From the NCBI GenBank assembly GCA_023421955.1, contig JAEZSE010000045.1, positions 1 to 64,000 on the forward strand: a stretch of 64,000 bases of DNA, given 5' to 3'. Of this stretch, positions 26,580 to 35,323 are shown piece by piece (the stretch's first letter is position 1; the number at the start of each line of letters is the position of its first letter). The position numbers and the translations under genes were made by a program. The notes below the pieces were generated by a model, which was not told the origin of the DNA, ran no database searches, and was given only the letters and a program-made list of their open reading frames with translations. The stretch comes from Bacillota bacterium. Its GTDB lineage: Bacteria > Bacillota > Clostridia > Christensenellales > UMGS416.

Positions 26580-26609
26580 TTGACAGGCATGTGCCGTTTC
26601 CGCTAGACT
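26580..26609 (+). promoter_or_regulatory. Promoter-like TTGACA-N18-TAGACT
   Basis: TTGACA at 26580-26585 and TAGACT at 26604-26609. The same spacing and TA[G/C]ACTG box occur before the portal (33341-33370) and scaffold (38341-38370) genes. Confidence 0.6.
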
Positions 26610-26631
26610 GGCGGGGAGTGGAGGTGCCGCC

Positions 26632-27531
26632 ATGAAAATCATCACGCTGGAGCAGGACAGGCTGCCGGACTTTGTGTGCTATTGCATAGCACACCGCCCG
26701 GAGGTGGACGAGTCCTATCTGTATGATGAGGATCTGGAGGGCTTTGCCATCGGGCTGGACAACCCCACGGTGTTGGCTGTGGATGATGGCGGTACGGTGA
26801 TTGGGGCCGGGTCGCTGGTTCTGAACGACCACATGCGCCGGGGCAACCGGGCGAGGGTGCGCATCCTTCATGCCGAAGAGGGTCAGCCGGACGCATATGA
26901 GGGCATGTTCCAGGCGCTGCTGCCCAGCATGGCCGGGGTGGGGCACCTTTACGCGTTTGCGCCGGATCGGAACCGGGCGCAGATAGAAGCACTTGACCAT
27001 TTGGGTTTCATGGTGGACCGCTATTCCTTCTTCCTGGTGCGGGAGGATCTGCCTGTGCAAGATGTCATGCTGCCGGAGGGGTTTGTCATTGCGCCTTGTG
27101 AAGCGGGCCGCGATGAGCTGGCCTGGTGCGAGGTGCGCAACGCCGCCTTTGCGACCCTGCGGGGCAGCGAAACGCCGATCACGGCGGAGATGGCCGCAGG
27201 CCAGATGTTCGGCGGCGGTGTGCTGCCCGGCGGTGCGCTGATGCTGCGGCACGGCGGGGAGCCGGTGGGCGTGGTGCGCGTGGGGGAAGACACGCTGGAT
27301 GGCCAGCCGGTGGCGGAGATTGGCCCCTTGGCGATTTTGCCCGGTTGGCAGGGCAAGGGCCTGGGCCGGAGCTTGCTGCGCGCGGCGCTGCGGCGGGCCA
27401 AGGAGTGCTGCTATGGCCGGGTGGTGCTGTGTGTGAACGCGGAGAATGAGCGGGCGGCGAGGCTTTATGAAAAGGAAGGCTTCCGCAAGCACGAGGTGGC
27501 CGTGTGCTACCGGTTTGACTTGGTGAAGTGA
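26632..27531 (+). CDS. Tandem GNAT acetyltransferase
   Basis: The 299-residue protein has two GNAT-like halves. The first (1-140) lacks a clear acetyl-CoA loop; the second has GPLAILPGWQGKGLGRSLLRAAL and NERAARLYEKEGF and is the active half. The layout resembles mycothiol-synthase-like double GNATs, but the substrate is unknown. ATG 26632 follows GTGGAGGTGCC. It interrupts the phage module between the terminase and portal genes. Confidence 0.8.
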   Translation: MKIITLEQDRLPDFVCYCIAHRPEVDESYLYDEDLEGFAIGLDNPTVLAVDDGGTVIGAGSLVLNDHMRRGNRARVRILHAEEGQPDAYEGMFQALLPSMAGVGHLYAFAPDRNRAQIEALDHLGFMVDRYSFFLVREDLPVQDVMLPEGFVIAPCEAGRDELAWCEVRNAAFATLRGSETPITAEMAAGQMFGGGVLPGGALMLRHGGEPVGVVRVGEDTLDGQPVAEIGPLAILPGWQGKGLGRSLLRAALRRAKECCYGRVVLCVNAENERAARLYEKEGFRKHEVAVCYRFDLVK

Positions 27532-27592
27532 GACCATCGCCTTAGGTGCTATCGCACCTCGGCGAGTTTAGTTTTCGAACTTACGGCCCGTT

Positions 27593-27628
27593 ACCCACCC
27601 ACCGCGCATGTCGCTGGGTGGGTTCTTT
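27593..27628 (+). terminator. Intrinsic terminator
   Basis: ACCCACCCA...TGGGTGGGT followed by TCTTTGCTTTT. It lies 60 bases after the tandem GNAT gene. Confidence 0.75.
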
Positions 27629-27799
27629 GCTTTTACTCTCGTTTTCCGGATATCTAGAGTTAAGAATTCCAGCCTGCGAGCTAGTTTTGCTGTCTATTCC
27701 GACTAATTTATCGGTTGCCTCTGCCGGATAAACCGGCTGTCGGCTCTACACATATTCTCTCGCTCAATATGTTGATGATTTTTTGACAAGCCCTTTTGC

Positions 27800-28699
27800 T
27801 CATTTGATGTTTAGTAGCCTCTGCGCATTCTCCCCCAGCACCATGGATAACTCCCGGCCCGCGCAAGCTTTTCGCACGGCGGCAAGGCCGGTGCCGTGGA
27901 AGCCCCAGGGCCAGTCGGAGGCGAAGAGCACCCGCTCCGGCCCGAAGGCGGCGATCAACGCCCGGATGCCGGCGGGGGAGACGAAGGAGGTGTCCACATA
28001 GGCATTGGACAGCGGGGCCAGCTGTGAAAGCACACCGGCAAATTCTCGCAGACCGCCATGGGCTGCGATGAAGCGGAGCCGGGGGAATGCCAGCGCCATC
28101 TGCGCGATGCCCTCGATGCGGCCAAACTCCGGCGTTTGCAGGTGCTGCTCCGCCGGGGGGTAATAGTTTGCCACACCGGTGTGCACCATGACCAACGTGC
28201 CCTCCGGAAGCGCCGCAAGCGCCTCGGCCACGGCGGGCTCCGCCGGATCCACCCGCTGCAGGATGGGGTGCAGCTTGAAGCCTCTTGCGCCTTGAACCAA
28301 TTGGCTTCGGGCCTGGCCGGGCAGGTCCGGCTGAGTGAAGTCAAAGGAGCCGAAGGGCAGCACCCGCGGGTCTGCTTGCGCGGCAGGCAGCAGGTCAGCA
28401 AAGGCGACGTTGGGCGCAAGGGGCATCGCGGCTGCGTAGTCAATGCCATGGCGGTCCAGGCTGGCGGAGAGGTTTTGCAGTGTGCCGGTGAAGTTGCGCA
28501 TGCGCTCGGCCCGCGTCATCCACCATTTCACGCGGGGCAGTTCATAAACGGTGCGATCCAGGCCGGTGAAGCTGTAAAGTGACTGGCGGCGCAAGGCATC
28601 CGGGTCGAAAGGACGGGCCATGGGCAGGTGGGAGAGGATGCGGCTGCCGCCGCTGGGATAGAGGATATCGCCCAGGTGGCAGTGGATGTCGATGATCAT
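27800..28699 (-). CDS. Amidohydrolase-family (TIM-barrel) metal-dependent hydrolase
   Basis: The 299-residue protein starts at 28699 (GAGGTGGCCTGCC upstream). MIIDIHCHLGD gives the HxH metal site, GARGFKLHP the lysine region, VMVHTG a third ligand, FIAAHGG a fourth and VLFASDWPWG the final aspartate: the complete amidohydrolase-2 pattern. Such enzymes are decarboxylases or hydrolases of small acids. It is transcribed against the phage genes and shares an orientation with the membrane glycosyltransferase 18 bases upstream, so the two may form one operon. Confidence 0.85.
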   Translation of the reverse strand: MIIDIHCHLGDILYPSGGSRILSHLPMARPFDPDALRRQSLYSFTGLDRTVYELPRVKWWMTRAERMRNFTGTLQNLSASLDRHGIDYAAAMPLAPNVAFADLLPAAQADPRVLPFGSFDFTQPDLPGQARSQLVQGARGFKLHPILQRVDPAEPAVAEALAALPEGTLVMVHTGVANYYPPAEQHLQTPEFGRIEGIAQMALAFPRLRFIAAHGGLREFAGVLSQLAPLSNAYVDTSFVSPAGIRALIAAFGPERVLFASDWPWGFHGTGLAAVRKACAGRELSMVLGENAQRLLNIK

Positions 28700-28716
28700 G
28701 GCAGGCCACCTCATTT

Positions 28717-30777
28717 TTACTGCACCTGATAAGTGAGCACCTTCACGTTGTCTCCGGTTGCGGTGATGGACACTTTCAGCCGCCCATCGCCGGGCCCTAC
28801 GGTGAAATCCGCATAGATCCAATTGCTGGCCTGATCGAGGTCAAAGGGATAGGAAGCCTCCCCGGCGGATAAGGTCAGCCGGGCTGCCTGCGCGGCCTTC
28901 ACCTGCAGGTAGACCCGGATCTTTCCCTGTGCCAGCAGCGTTGGGTCGTATACATATAGCGCAGCACCGTCGACGATGGCGCCATCCTGCCCCACGCCGG
29001 CCAGTGCGCTGTGGAGGAGCCTGCCATCCGCCGAGGTGAGGATGCTATAAAGGCCGTTGGCCGTAGTGGAGACCTGCGCGCCGGCAGCCGGCACCAGATG
29101 GAAAAACGTGCTGCCGTTGAGCGCCAGCGCCGTGGGTGTTTTGAGGGCTGCGGCGGGCGCTTCTGTCCAGTATTGCCGGGGCTGCCAGGGAGTGAATTGA
29201 CCACCCGGGCCCAGGTTTTCACACAAATCCTCCAGCAGCACAAACTGCGGGGCGTCGGCCATGGTGATGTCCAGCACCGAAAGGCCGTTGTCGAAATACA
29301 GGCCGCTGTCGGAAACCAGCAGCGCCGTCTGCCCGGACAGGCTCCGGGCTGCCTCCTGTGCGTCGGCGGCCATGGCCCGGCTGTCATTCCAGCGGTTCAG
29401 GTCATAGCCCAGGCCGTTGTTGAGGAGCAAGGTCAGCACCAGCGCTGCAGCCATCGCAGCCTTGGCCTGCCTGCCCCAACCCTTAGCCGCAAGCAGCGCC
29501 AGCATGCCCGCGCCGAATGCCACGGCGGCGACCTGCGACAGGGTGCGGAAGTTAAGCGCCGGGTCATCGAAGATCACGGCGGACAGCAGCAATGCATCCA
29601 CCGGGAAGCGGCGGTTGGAGATCAGCGCGGAGAAGGACACGCTGACCGTCATCGCCAGAAGAAACCCCAGCGCGGCCTTCATCGCCACCCCGGGGCGGGC
29701 ATGGTCCAGTGCCGGAGACAGAGCCAGCGCCAGCAGCGGCGGCAGGAAGGGGAAGAGGTACCGAATATGGAGCCGGCCCGCGAAAGCTACGGAAGTATTG
29801 GCGGCAAAGAAAAGATAGCTTGCCCCCGCCACTACGGCGGCCAGCGCCAGCAGCAAAAGCCAGGTCTGCCGCTGCCGGGGCTCGTCATAGAGCCGGAGCG
29901 ACGTGGCCGGCAACAGCAGCGGGAACAACCCGAACGCCACAGGCGTCAAATAGGCATAGAGCAAAATGCCCTGCAGCGCCTGCTTCAGATGATCGAGCGT
30001 GGGTGGTTGGGTCTCGGTTTGATAGATGGATGGGTTGGCGTAGCTCACACCGGGCAGCAGGCCGATGAGCGGCCGCGACAGCAATGTGAGCCCACCCCAG
30101 GCGGCCAGGAAAACAAGCCCGTCCAGCAAGGCCCTCTTGTCGCGGTCTTTCGCGGCCCAGAGGAGCATCATGGCGGTGAACAACACTGCCAGCGCCGCGT
30201 AACCGCCCTTTGCCAGGCAGAGCAGGAAGGTGACGGAGGCCGTGAGCAAGCTTTGGCCCACCCCTTTGGTCTGACCGGAAAACCGCCGGAACATCAACAG
30301 CACCGCCAGCAGAAACAGCGGGTAGGACAGCGGCTCGGTCATGATCCGCGCGGTCAAAACCAGATCGGGCAGCAGGATCGCCACCGCCGCCACAAACAGC
30401 GCCCGGCGGCGGGATCCGGTGACATTCAGAGCGATGAAGAAGGCCGGGAACACGGCCAGGTTCATCATCAGGCAGTTCAGCACCTGCACCGTGCGAAAGG
30501 GTGCCCATGGAAGACCGAGGGCCCAAGCCGGAGAAATGACCAGCGGGTAAAGCAGGTTGGTATAGGTGAGCGGCTGATTTCGCAGCGTGACGCCCATGCC
30601 ATCCCACAAGGAACGGGCGATGTTGGCATAGACGGCTTCATCGGGCATCACAAAGGGGTTTTGGCTGAAAAGCAGGCAGGCGGCAAGTCGGGCGGCAACC
30701 CCGCCCAGATAAAGCAGGAGCAGCGCCCGCCGGGGCTGGATGGATCGTATTTTGGCTGTTATGGCTGAAGTTTGCAT
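28717..30777 (-). CDS. GT-C family membrane glycosyltransferase
   Basis: From the ATG at 30777 (GAGGTGCC ribosome site) the protein is 686 residues. It has about eleven or twelve hydrophobic segments up to residue 470, then a soluble extracytoplasmic domain of about 200 residues. The first loop has MPDEAVYANIARSLWDG, the acidic DE of GT-C (ArnT/PMT-like) enzymes that use polyprenyl-phosphate sugars. The frame stays open far upstream, through the antisense of the collagen-like gene, but that part is a proline/glycine artefact. Probably modifies cell-wall or surface glycan. Confidence 0.8.
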   Translation of the reverse strand: MQTSAITAKIRSIQPRRALLLLYLGGVAARLAACLLFSQNPFVMPDEAVYANIARSLWDGMGVTLRNQPLTYTNLLYPLVISPAWALGLPWAPFRTVQVLNCLMMNLAVFPAFFIALNVTGSRRRALFVAAVAILLPDLVLTARIMTEPLSYPLFLLAVLLMFRRFSGQTKGVGQSLLTASVTFLLCLAKGGYAALAVLFTAMMLLWAAKDRDKRALLDGLVFLAAWGGLTLLSRPLIGLLPGVSYANPSIYQTETQPPTLDHLKQALQGILLYAYLTPVAFGLFPLLLPATSLRLYDEPRQRQTWLLLLALAAVVAGASYLFFAANTSVAFAGRLHIRYLFPFLPPLLALALSPALDHARPGVAMKAALGFLLAMTVSVSFSALISNRRFPVDALLLSAVIFDDPALNFRTLSQVAAVAFGAGMLALLAAKGWGRQAKAAMAAALVLTLLLNNGLGYDLNRWNDSRAMAADAQEAARSLSGQTALLVSDSGLYFDNGLSVLDITMADAPQFVLLEDLCENLGPGGQFTPWQPRQYWTEAPAAALKTPTALALNGSTFFHLVPAAGAQVSTTANGLYSILTSADGRLLHSALAGVGQDGAIVDGAALYVYDPTLLAQGKIRVYLQVKAAQAARLTLSAGEASYPFDLDQASNWIYADFTVGPGDGRLKVSITATGDNVKVLTYQVQ

Positions 30778-30906
30778 GGCACCTCGCGCTGCCGGCTGGG
30801 CGGGGAATACCGGTGTGTAGGTTTGAATAGGATCATTATATCGTATGTTATGAGCGTCGACATTCTTTTTGTGACAAAATATATGCAAATATGGCAGGAA
30901 TTGCGA

Positions 30907-30912
30907 TATAAT
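30907..30912 (+). promoter_or_regulatory. -10 element for the collagen-like gene
   Basis: TATAAT at 30907-30912 follows GCGA; the -35 box is weak. Because it overlaps the ATG at 30911, translation must begin further down, supporting the start at 30971. Confidence 0.5.
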
Positions 30913-30970
30913 GGAAATCGGGGAAACGATGAACCATACAGTGCGCTTCCCCAAGAAATGGGTGATTGTG

Positions 30971-31963
30971 ATGAACGTTCGGAATCGACTGACGATCAAT
31001 ATGGCGCTGGCGATGTTGCTGGTAACGGTGATGCTGCTGGCCAGCGCCTGCGGCACCGCCGCAACCAACGGCGCAACCGGAGCGACCGGCCCCACCGGCC
31101 CTACGGGAGCCACCGGAGCAGCCGGCCCGAAGGGTGCGACAGGGGTTACCGGGGCGACCGGTGTGACGGGAGCCACCGGAGCGCAGGGCATCCGCGGCCT
31201 GGATGGCACCGACGGTGCTGACGGCACTGACGGCACGGACGGCTCTGATGGCGCGAAAGGCGCGAAAGGCGCAACGGGGGCCACAGGCCCTGCCGGCAGC
31301 GGAGCCACCGGAGCGACCGGCCCCACCGGCGCAGCGGGCCCTGTTGGTGCGACCGGCGCAGCTGGCCCGACCGGGGCGACCGGCCCTGCTGGCGCAACCG
31401 GCGCAACGGGTCCTGCGGGCGCAGCCGGCCCGACAGGAGCGACCGGCCCAGTGGGCCCCACTGGCGCCACCGGCCCTGTGGGTGATACCGGCGCTGTGGG
31501 TGCCACCGGCCCGACCGGCCCGACCGGCGCAACCGGCGCAACGGGGGCCACAGGCACGGCCATCAGTGTGTATGGGTCTTCCTTCCAGCTGGCGACTCTC
31601 GCCGATGCCACGGTTGTGGGCGGTGCCGATGTGCCGTTTTCCAACAATGGCCCGTTGCAGGGCGTGACCCACACCCCAGGCACAACGACATTTACGGTGT
31701 CGGAAGCCGGCAACTATGAGATTCTGTATTCAGTCAGCCACACTGCGGGGGTCGGCGCGGAGGTTGCGATCGCAGTCAACGGCACCGTGCAGCCGCAAAC
31801 GCCCATCGCACTGCTCACGGCCACCGGGCAGGTCAATGGTTCTGTGATCCTTTCGCTGGCGGCCGGCGATGTGGTGACGCTGCGCAACAACTCCGCTGTG
31901 GCCCTCACAATGGTGCTGGCTCCAGCGGTGGCGGCGCAGATAACATTTAAAAAACTGAATTAA
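30971..31963 (+). CDS. Collagen-like (GXT repeat) lipoprotein with BclA-type C-terminus
   Basis: The 330-residue protein has a signal peptide ending in lipobox LASAC, then about 165 residues of Gly-X-Y triplets, mostly GAT and GPT, with one GTDGADGTDG block. The last 130 residues (from about SVYGSSFQLATLADAT) resemble the C1q-like trimer domain of Bacillus BclA-type exosporium proteins. It should form a trimeric collagen-like stalk on the cell surface. Genes of this kind are common in gut Clostridia and in phage tails; the lipobox here argues for a cell-surface product. A strong terminator follows. Confidence 0.85.
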   Translation: MNVRNRLTINMALAMLLVTVMLLASACGTAATNGATGATGPTGPTGATGAAGPKGATGVTGATGVTGATGAQGIRGLDGTDGADGTDGTDGSDGAKGAKGATGATGPAGSGATGATGPTGAAGPVGATGAAGPTGATGPAGATGATGPAGAAGPTGATGPVGPTGATGPVGDTGAVGATGPTGPTGATGATGATGTAISVYGSSFQLATLADATVVGGADVPFSNNGPLQGVTHTPGTTTFTVSEAGNYEILYSVSHTAGVGAEVAIAVNGTVQPQTPIALLTATGQVNGSVILSLAAGDVVTLRNNSAVALTMVLAPAVAAQITFKKLN

Positions 31964-31980
31964 GGCCATAAGCAGAATGA

Positions 31981-32008
31981 AAGCGACCGTGGAAACGGTC
32001 GCTTTTGT
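31981..32008 (+). terminator. Intrinsic terminator, convergent genes
   Basis: AAGCGACCGT GGAA ACGGTCGCTT followed by TTGTTT. It can serve the collagen-like gene on the plus strand and the UroD-like gene on the minus strand. Confidence 0.85.
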
Positions 32009-32032
32009 TTATTCAATCACTGTCAGGATCAC

Positions 32033-33277
32033 TTATCGGTAGAACCTGTCCAGCGTCCCGCGGACGGTCTTTTCCCAGGTGACCAGGTTTTCCAGCCGGT
32101 AACCGGCGGTGCTGATATCCTTGAGCACCATTTCATAGGGCGTGCCGTATTGAAGGCACGCCTTTGCCGTTTCCTCAATCTCCGCGCGGACAACCGCCGG
32201 GTCCACCCGCGTGGCCACATGGGCCGGGTTGGGCTTGCGGGATAGCACATAGCCGCCGCCCATCTGCTCGGCGGAGTGGGCCACTTTTGCCCAGGGGCTC
32301 ACGCCAATCTTGCGCATGTTGGGCACTCGTTTCAACAGGTGGATCTTGTTATCCAGCGGCTCGCAGCAGCCGTAGTAGACCAGGCCGCAGCGCTCGAAGA
32401 GCCTGGCCATATAGGCAAGTTCAAATTCCTCATGCATGGCAGGGGATACGCTGGAGAAGATCTGCGCCGTGCCCCTAAACCATATGTCTTTTGCGCGGAC
32501 ATGCACGCCGTCAAAGCCCGGTTGCGGCAGGGCGGACGTGTAGGCCGGGGTGCAGTGCACAGAGGGCTGGTCGAAGGCCAGCAGGCCCAGCGCCTCATAT
32601 TGCTCCAGCACCCCCAGGCCGATCTCGGTGAACTTTTCCATGACCCGGTGCATGAACTCCGGCCGGTCAAACAGATCCATCAGCAGCGGCTCGGCGCCGC
32701 GGAGCTCGGCGATCAGGTCCCACGGGGCGAAGTGGAAATAGAGCACGGTGAGCCTGGGGGGCAGGATGCCGCCCAACAGGTCTGCGGCCTGCTCCATGCG
32801 GATGGCGTCGGCGGCGGGGTCGGCGGTGATCACCGGTACGCGGAGCTTTGCAAGGTCTTCCTCGGTGGAAAGCCGGTCTTCATAATGGTGGGAGACGATG
32901 TTGTTTTGCGAATCCACCGCCAGCGTGACATCCTGGATGGCGATGCCGATGCCGGAGGAATGAATGGCCTTGCGGATGGGGTAATAGGGCGGATAGACCG
33001 TGTCGCCGTCAAAATATTTGCGGGTGAAGAGCGCGCGGCGCAGGAAGGTTTCCACCTCTCTGGCAAAGGGGGTTTCGCTGGTGCAAGTGAGCTCGCCGGT
33101 TGCGTTCAGCTCGTGCCAGGGCACCTCGTCAAACCACACGGTGGGCCTCAGGCCCGGTGTCAAATCGTTGATCGCGCGGGCACGGTCAATGCGCTTCTGC
33201 TGGTCGTCCGCCTGGGCAATCTCCCGATAGCGCCGGGCAAGCTCCCGGACGGTTGATTTTTCCTGCTCTGTGAACAT
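32033..33277 (-). CDS. Uroporphyrinogen decarboxylase-like (URO-D fold) protein
   Basis: The 414-residue protein starts at 33277 behind AGAGGTGTG. It is URO-D-like by overall pattern (FAPWDLIAELRGAEPLLMDLFDRPEFMHRVMEKF, YYGCCEPLDNKIHLLKRVPNMRKIGVSPW). True HemE proteins are shorter and start with a conserved arginine-rich segment not seen here. It belongs rather to the long URO-D-like group tied to corrinoid methyltransfer in anaerobes. GxEPLDxKxxLLK may bind zinc (C in YGCCEPLD). Function unassigned. Confidence 0.75.
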   Translation of the reverse strand: MFTEQEKSTVRELARRYREIAQADDQQKRIDRARAINDLTPGLRPTVWFDEVPWHELNATGELTCTSETPFAREVETFLRRALFTRKYFDGDTVYPPYYPIRKAIHSSGIGIAIQDVTLAVDSQNNIVSHHYEDRLSTEEDLAKLRVPVITADPAADAIRMEQAADLLGGILPPRLTVLYFHFAPWDLIAELRGAEPLLMDLFDRPEFMHRVMEKFTEIGLGVLEQYEALGLLAFDQPSVHCTPAYTSALPQPGFDGVHVRAKDIWFRGTAQIFSSVSPAMHEEFELAYMARLFERCGLVYYGCCEPLDNKIHLLKRVPNMRKIGVSPWAKVAHSAEQMGGGYVLSRKPNPAHVATRVDPAVVRAEIEETAKACLQYGTPYEMVLKDISTAGYRLENLVTWEKTVRGTLDRFYR

Positions 33278-33340
33278 GCCACACACCTCTGCGCCAGTTT
33301 GCACCATTATAGCGCAGTTTGCCGGTTTCGTGCGCAAGGC

Positions 33341-33370
33341 TTGCTTTCTTTTCCGAGTATTGTCTAGACT
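33341..33370 (+). promoter_or_regulatory. Promoter-like TTGCTT-N18-TAGACT before portal gene
   Basis: TTGCTT at 33341-33346 and TAGACT at 33365-33370, with GG following. It has the same spacing and -10-like box as 26580-26609. Confidence 0.55.
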
Positions 33371-33452
33371 GGATGGGCGGGGTTCTGCCCGCACGCCTGT
33401 TACTTCTCATTTTCATCCTCATGAAGCAAATCAAACCAAAGGAGAAACGCCC

Positions 33453-35159
33453 ATGCTGTATGTGAAGCCCAACGGCACTTCTGACCACACCCAATGGATG
33501 CGCCTGAGCCAGGCCGACGACAAGACGCTGGCCGGCGAGTGCGAACGGATCTTCGGCGAATACTGGAACGCTGCCCGCCCCCACTTTGAGCGATTCCGAA
33601 ACAACGACGCTTACTACCGCGGCGCCCACTGGGACCTTGCAGCGGAGCAGGACCCCGGCGAGCCCCGGCCCCACACGCCGGTACTTTGGAGCACGGTGGA
33701 CAACATCCACGCAGACCTTGTGGACGCTTTCCCAGGTGCTGCCATCGAAGCCCAGACGCCGGATGACGCGGGCAAGGCCGAAAATGTGTCCGCCCTCTTC
33801 AAAGGGATGCTGAAGCGCGCCGGGTTCCAGCGTACCTGGCATGACATGACGGCGGGCCTCACCCAGCAGGGCGCAGACGTGCTGGAGGTGTTTTGGGATA
33901 AGTCGCTTTACGGCGGGCTGGGCGATGTGAACATCCAGCGCTGGAGCATCCGTAATTTCCTGTTTGACCCTGTGGTCTCCGACCTCAACGACAGTGAAGC
34001 GGTGATCAAGTTCAAGTTCGAGCGCGCCGACACGGTGCGGGCGCTCTACCCCAAGCATGCCGCCGAGATCGGCGGGGCTGGGGCATGGGCACCGGAGGAA
34101 GCCTTCGGCGGCGCGCGCGGCGGCGGGCTCACACTGGTGTATGACTTCTGGTGGCGGGAGGCGGAGCCGGATCGAGACGGCATGGGCGGCGGGCAGCAGT
34201 GGCGTGTCTATTGGTGCAAGGTGGCCGGCGGCGTGGTGGTGGCCCGCTGCGGCAAAGACCGCTCGGGCAAGATGCGCAGCGCATATGCCCACGGTAAGTA
34301 TCCCTTTGTGGTGGTGCCCTATGACCCCATTGAGGGGTCGCTCTATGGCCTGGGTGTGGTGGACCGCTTCAAGCAAACCCAGTGGTTCATCGACCTCAGT
34401 GACCAGATGGTGCTGAAAAACCTGTTTGTCTCCGCTCGCAGCAAGCTTTTGGTGGCCGACAACGCCGGCATCGACCTGGACGCGCTGCGCAACTGGCGCA
34501 ACGACATCATCCGGGGCCGCGACATCTCGCAGAATGCCGTGCGCTGGTTTGACAAGGCACCCTTTGCCGATGGCCAGATGGAATACTCCAACAGGAAAAG
34601 CGCCCAGATGAAGGAGGAAAGCGGGCAGAACGACTTCTCCCGCGGGGACGTGACCGGCGGCGTGACGGCAGCTGCGGCCATCAAGGCATTGCAGGAGGCG
34701 GCGGGCAAACGCAGCCGCAAGCGCATCGACATGCTCTATGCCTGCTGCGAGGAGGCCTTCCGCCTGGCGCTGCACCTGATGGCCGAGCACTACACGGAAA
34801 AACGCCAGTTTGTGCTGGCCTTTGAGGGCAACAAGGTGCTGAAAGAGATTTCCCGTGAGGACTTTTTGACTGCCAAGGGCAGAAGGCTCATTGACTTCGA
34901 CCTCAACATCCACGCGGAGAAAACCGCCGGTTACCGCACGGCCTGGAACAACGACCAGGCGATGCAGCTCATGCAGGCCGGCATGATCGACGGCGAGACG
35001 GCGCTGATGATGATGGACTTTGACCGCAAGGATGAGGTGCTGGCGATGATGCGGAAAAAGAAGGCGGAGGAACCCTTTCCCCCGACACCTCCCCCTTCCA
35101 GTGGGAGGGGTGATGCCACCGCCCCGGCTTCACAAATCGGTTCTCCCATGAGCGTGTGA
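33453..35159 (+). CDS. Phage portal protein (P22-like, podoviral)
   Basis: From ATG 33453 (AAAGGAGAAAC upstream) the protein is 568 residues. The layout follows P22-like portals: RFRNNDAYYRGAHWD near the start, VLWSTVDNIHADLVDAFPG, WSIRNFLFDPVVSDLNDSEAVIKFKFERA for the wing, YGLGVVDRFKQTQWFIDLSDQMVLKNLF for the crown helices, and a C-terminal SGQNDFSRGDVTGGVTAAAAIKALQEAAGKRS typical of podoviral portals. Its last 25 residues are proline and serine rich and fall in the intergenic repeat family, so the C-terminus may have been extended by a repeat. Confidence 0.9.
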   Translation: MLYVKPNGTSDHTQWMRLSQADDKTLAGECERIFGEYWNAARPHFERFRNNDAYYRGAHWDLAAEQDPGEPRPHTPVLWSTVDNIHADLVDAFPGAAIEAQTPDDAGKAENVSALFKGMLKRAGFQRTWHDMTAGLTQQGADVLEVFWDKSLYGGLGDVNIQRWSIRNFLFDPVVSDLNDSEAVIKFKFERADTVRALYPKHAAEIGGAGAWAPEEAFGGARGGGLTLVYDFWWREAEPDRDGMGGGQQWRVYWCKVAGGVVVARCGKDRSGKMRSAYAHGKYPFVVVPYDPIEGSLYGLGVVDRFKQTQWFIDLSDQMVLKNLFVSARSKLLVADNAGIDLDALRNWRNDIIRGRDISQNAVRWFDKAPFADGQMEYSNRKSAQMKEESGQNDFSRGDVTGGVTAAAAIKALQEAAGKRSRKRIDMLYACCEEAFRLALHLMAEHYTEKRQFVLAFEGNKVLKEISREDFLTAKGRRLIDFDLNIHAEKTAGYRTAWNNDQAMQLMQAGMIDGETALMMMDFDRKDEVLAMMRKKKAEEPFPPTPPPSSGRGDATAPASQIGSPMSV

Positions 35160-35194
35160 GGCACGCTCCCCCTTGTCTTCTCCCTCATCAGTAT

Positions 35195-35323
35195 AGCACT
35201 CACCCCCTAACCCCCTCTCCCACTGACGTGCGAGAGGGGGAGCATTTTATCTAGTTGATTGGCACAAAGTCGAGTCTATGGCCTCTCCCCCCTCTCGCAT
35301 TTATGGGAGAGGGGGGCAGGGGG
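35195..35323. repeat. Palindromic intergenic repeats before the degraded toxin gene
   Basis: ACCCCCTCTCCCACTGACGT then CGAGAGGGGGAG form one hairpin, and CCTCTCCCCCCTCTCGCATT with GGGAGAGGGGGGCAGGGG form another. The second runs straight into the start of the pseudogene. Confidence 0.65.

Noticed and set aside
28717..31713. A 998-codon open frame on the minus strand covering the glycosyltransferase and the antisense of the collagen-like gene
   Set aside because: Its first 300 codons are Pro-Val/Ala-Pro repeats, which are the mirror of the GXT triplets. The real gene starts at 30777 with a ribosome site.
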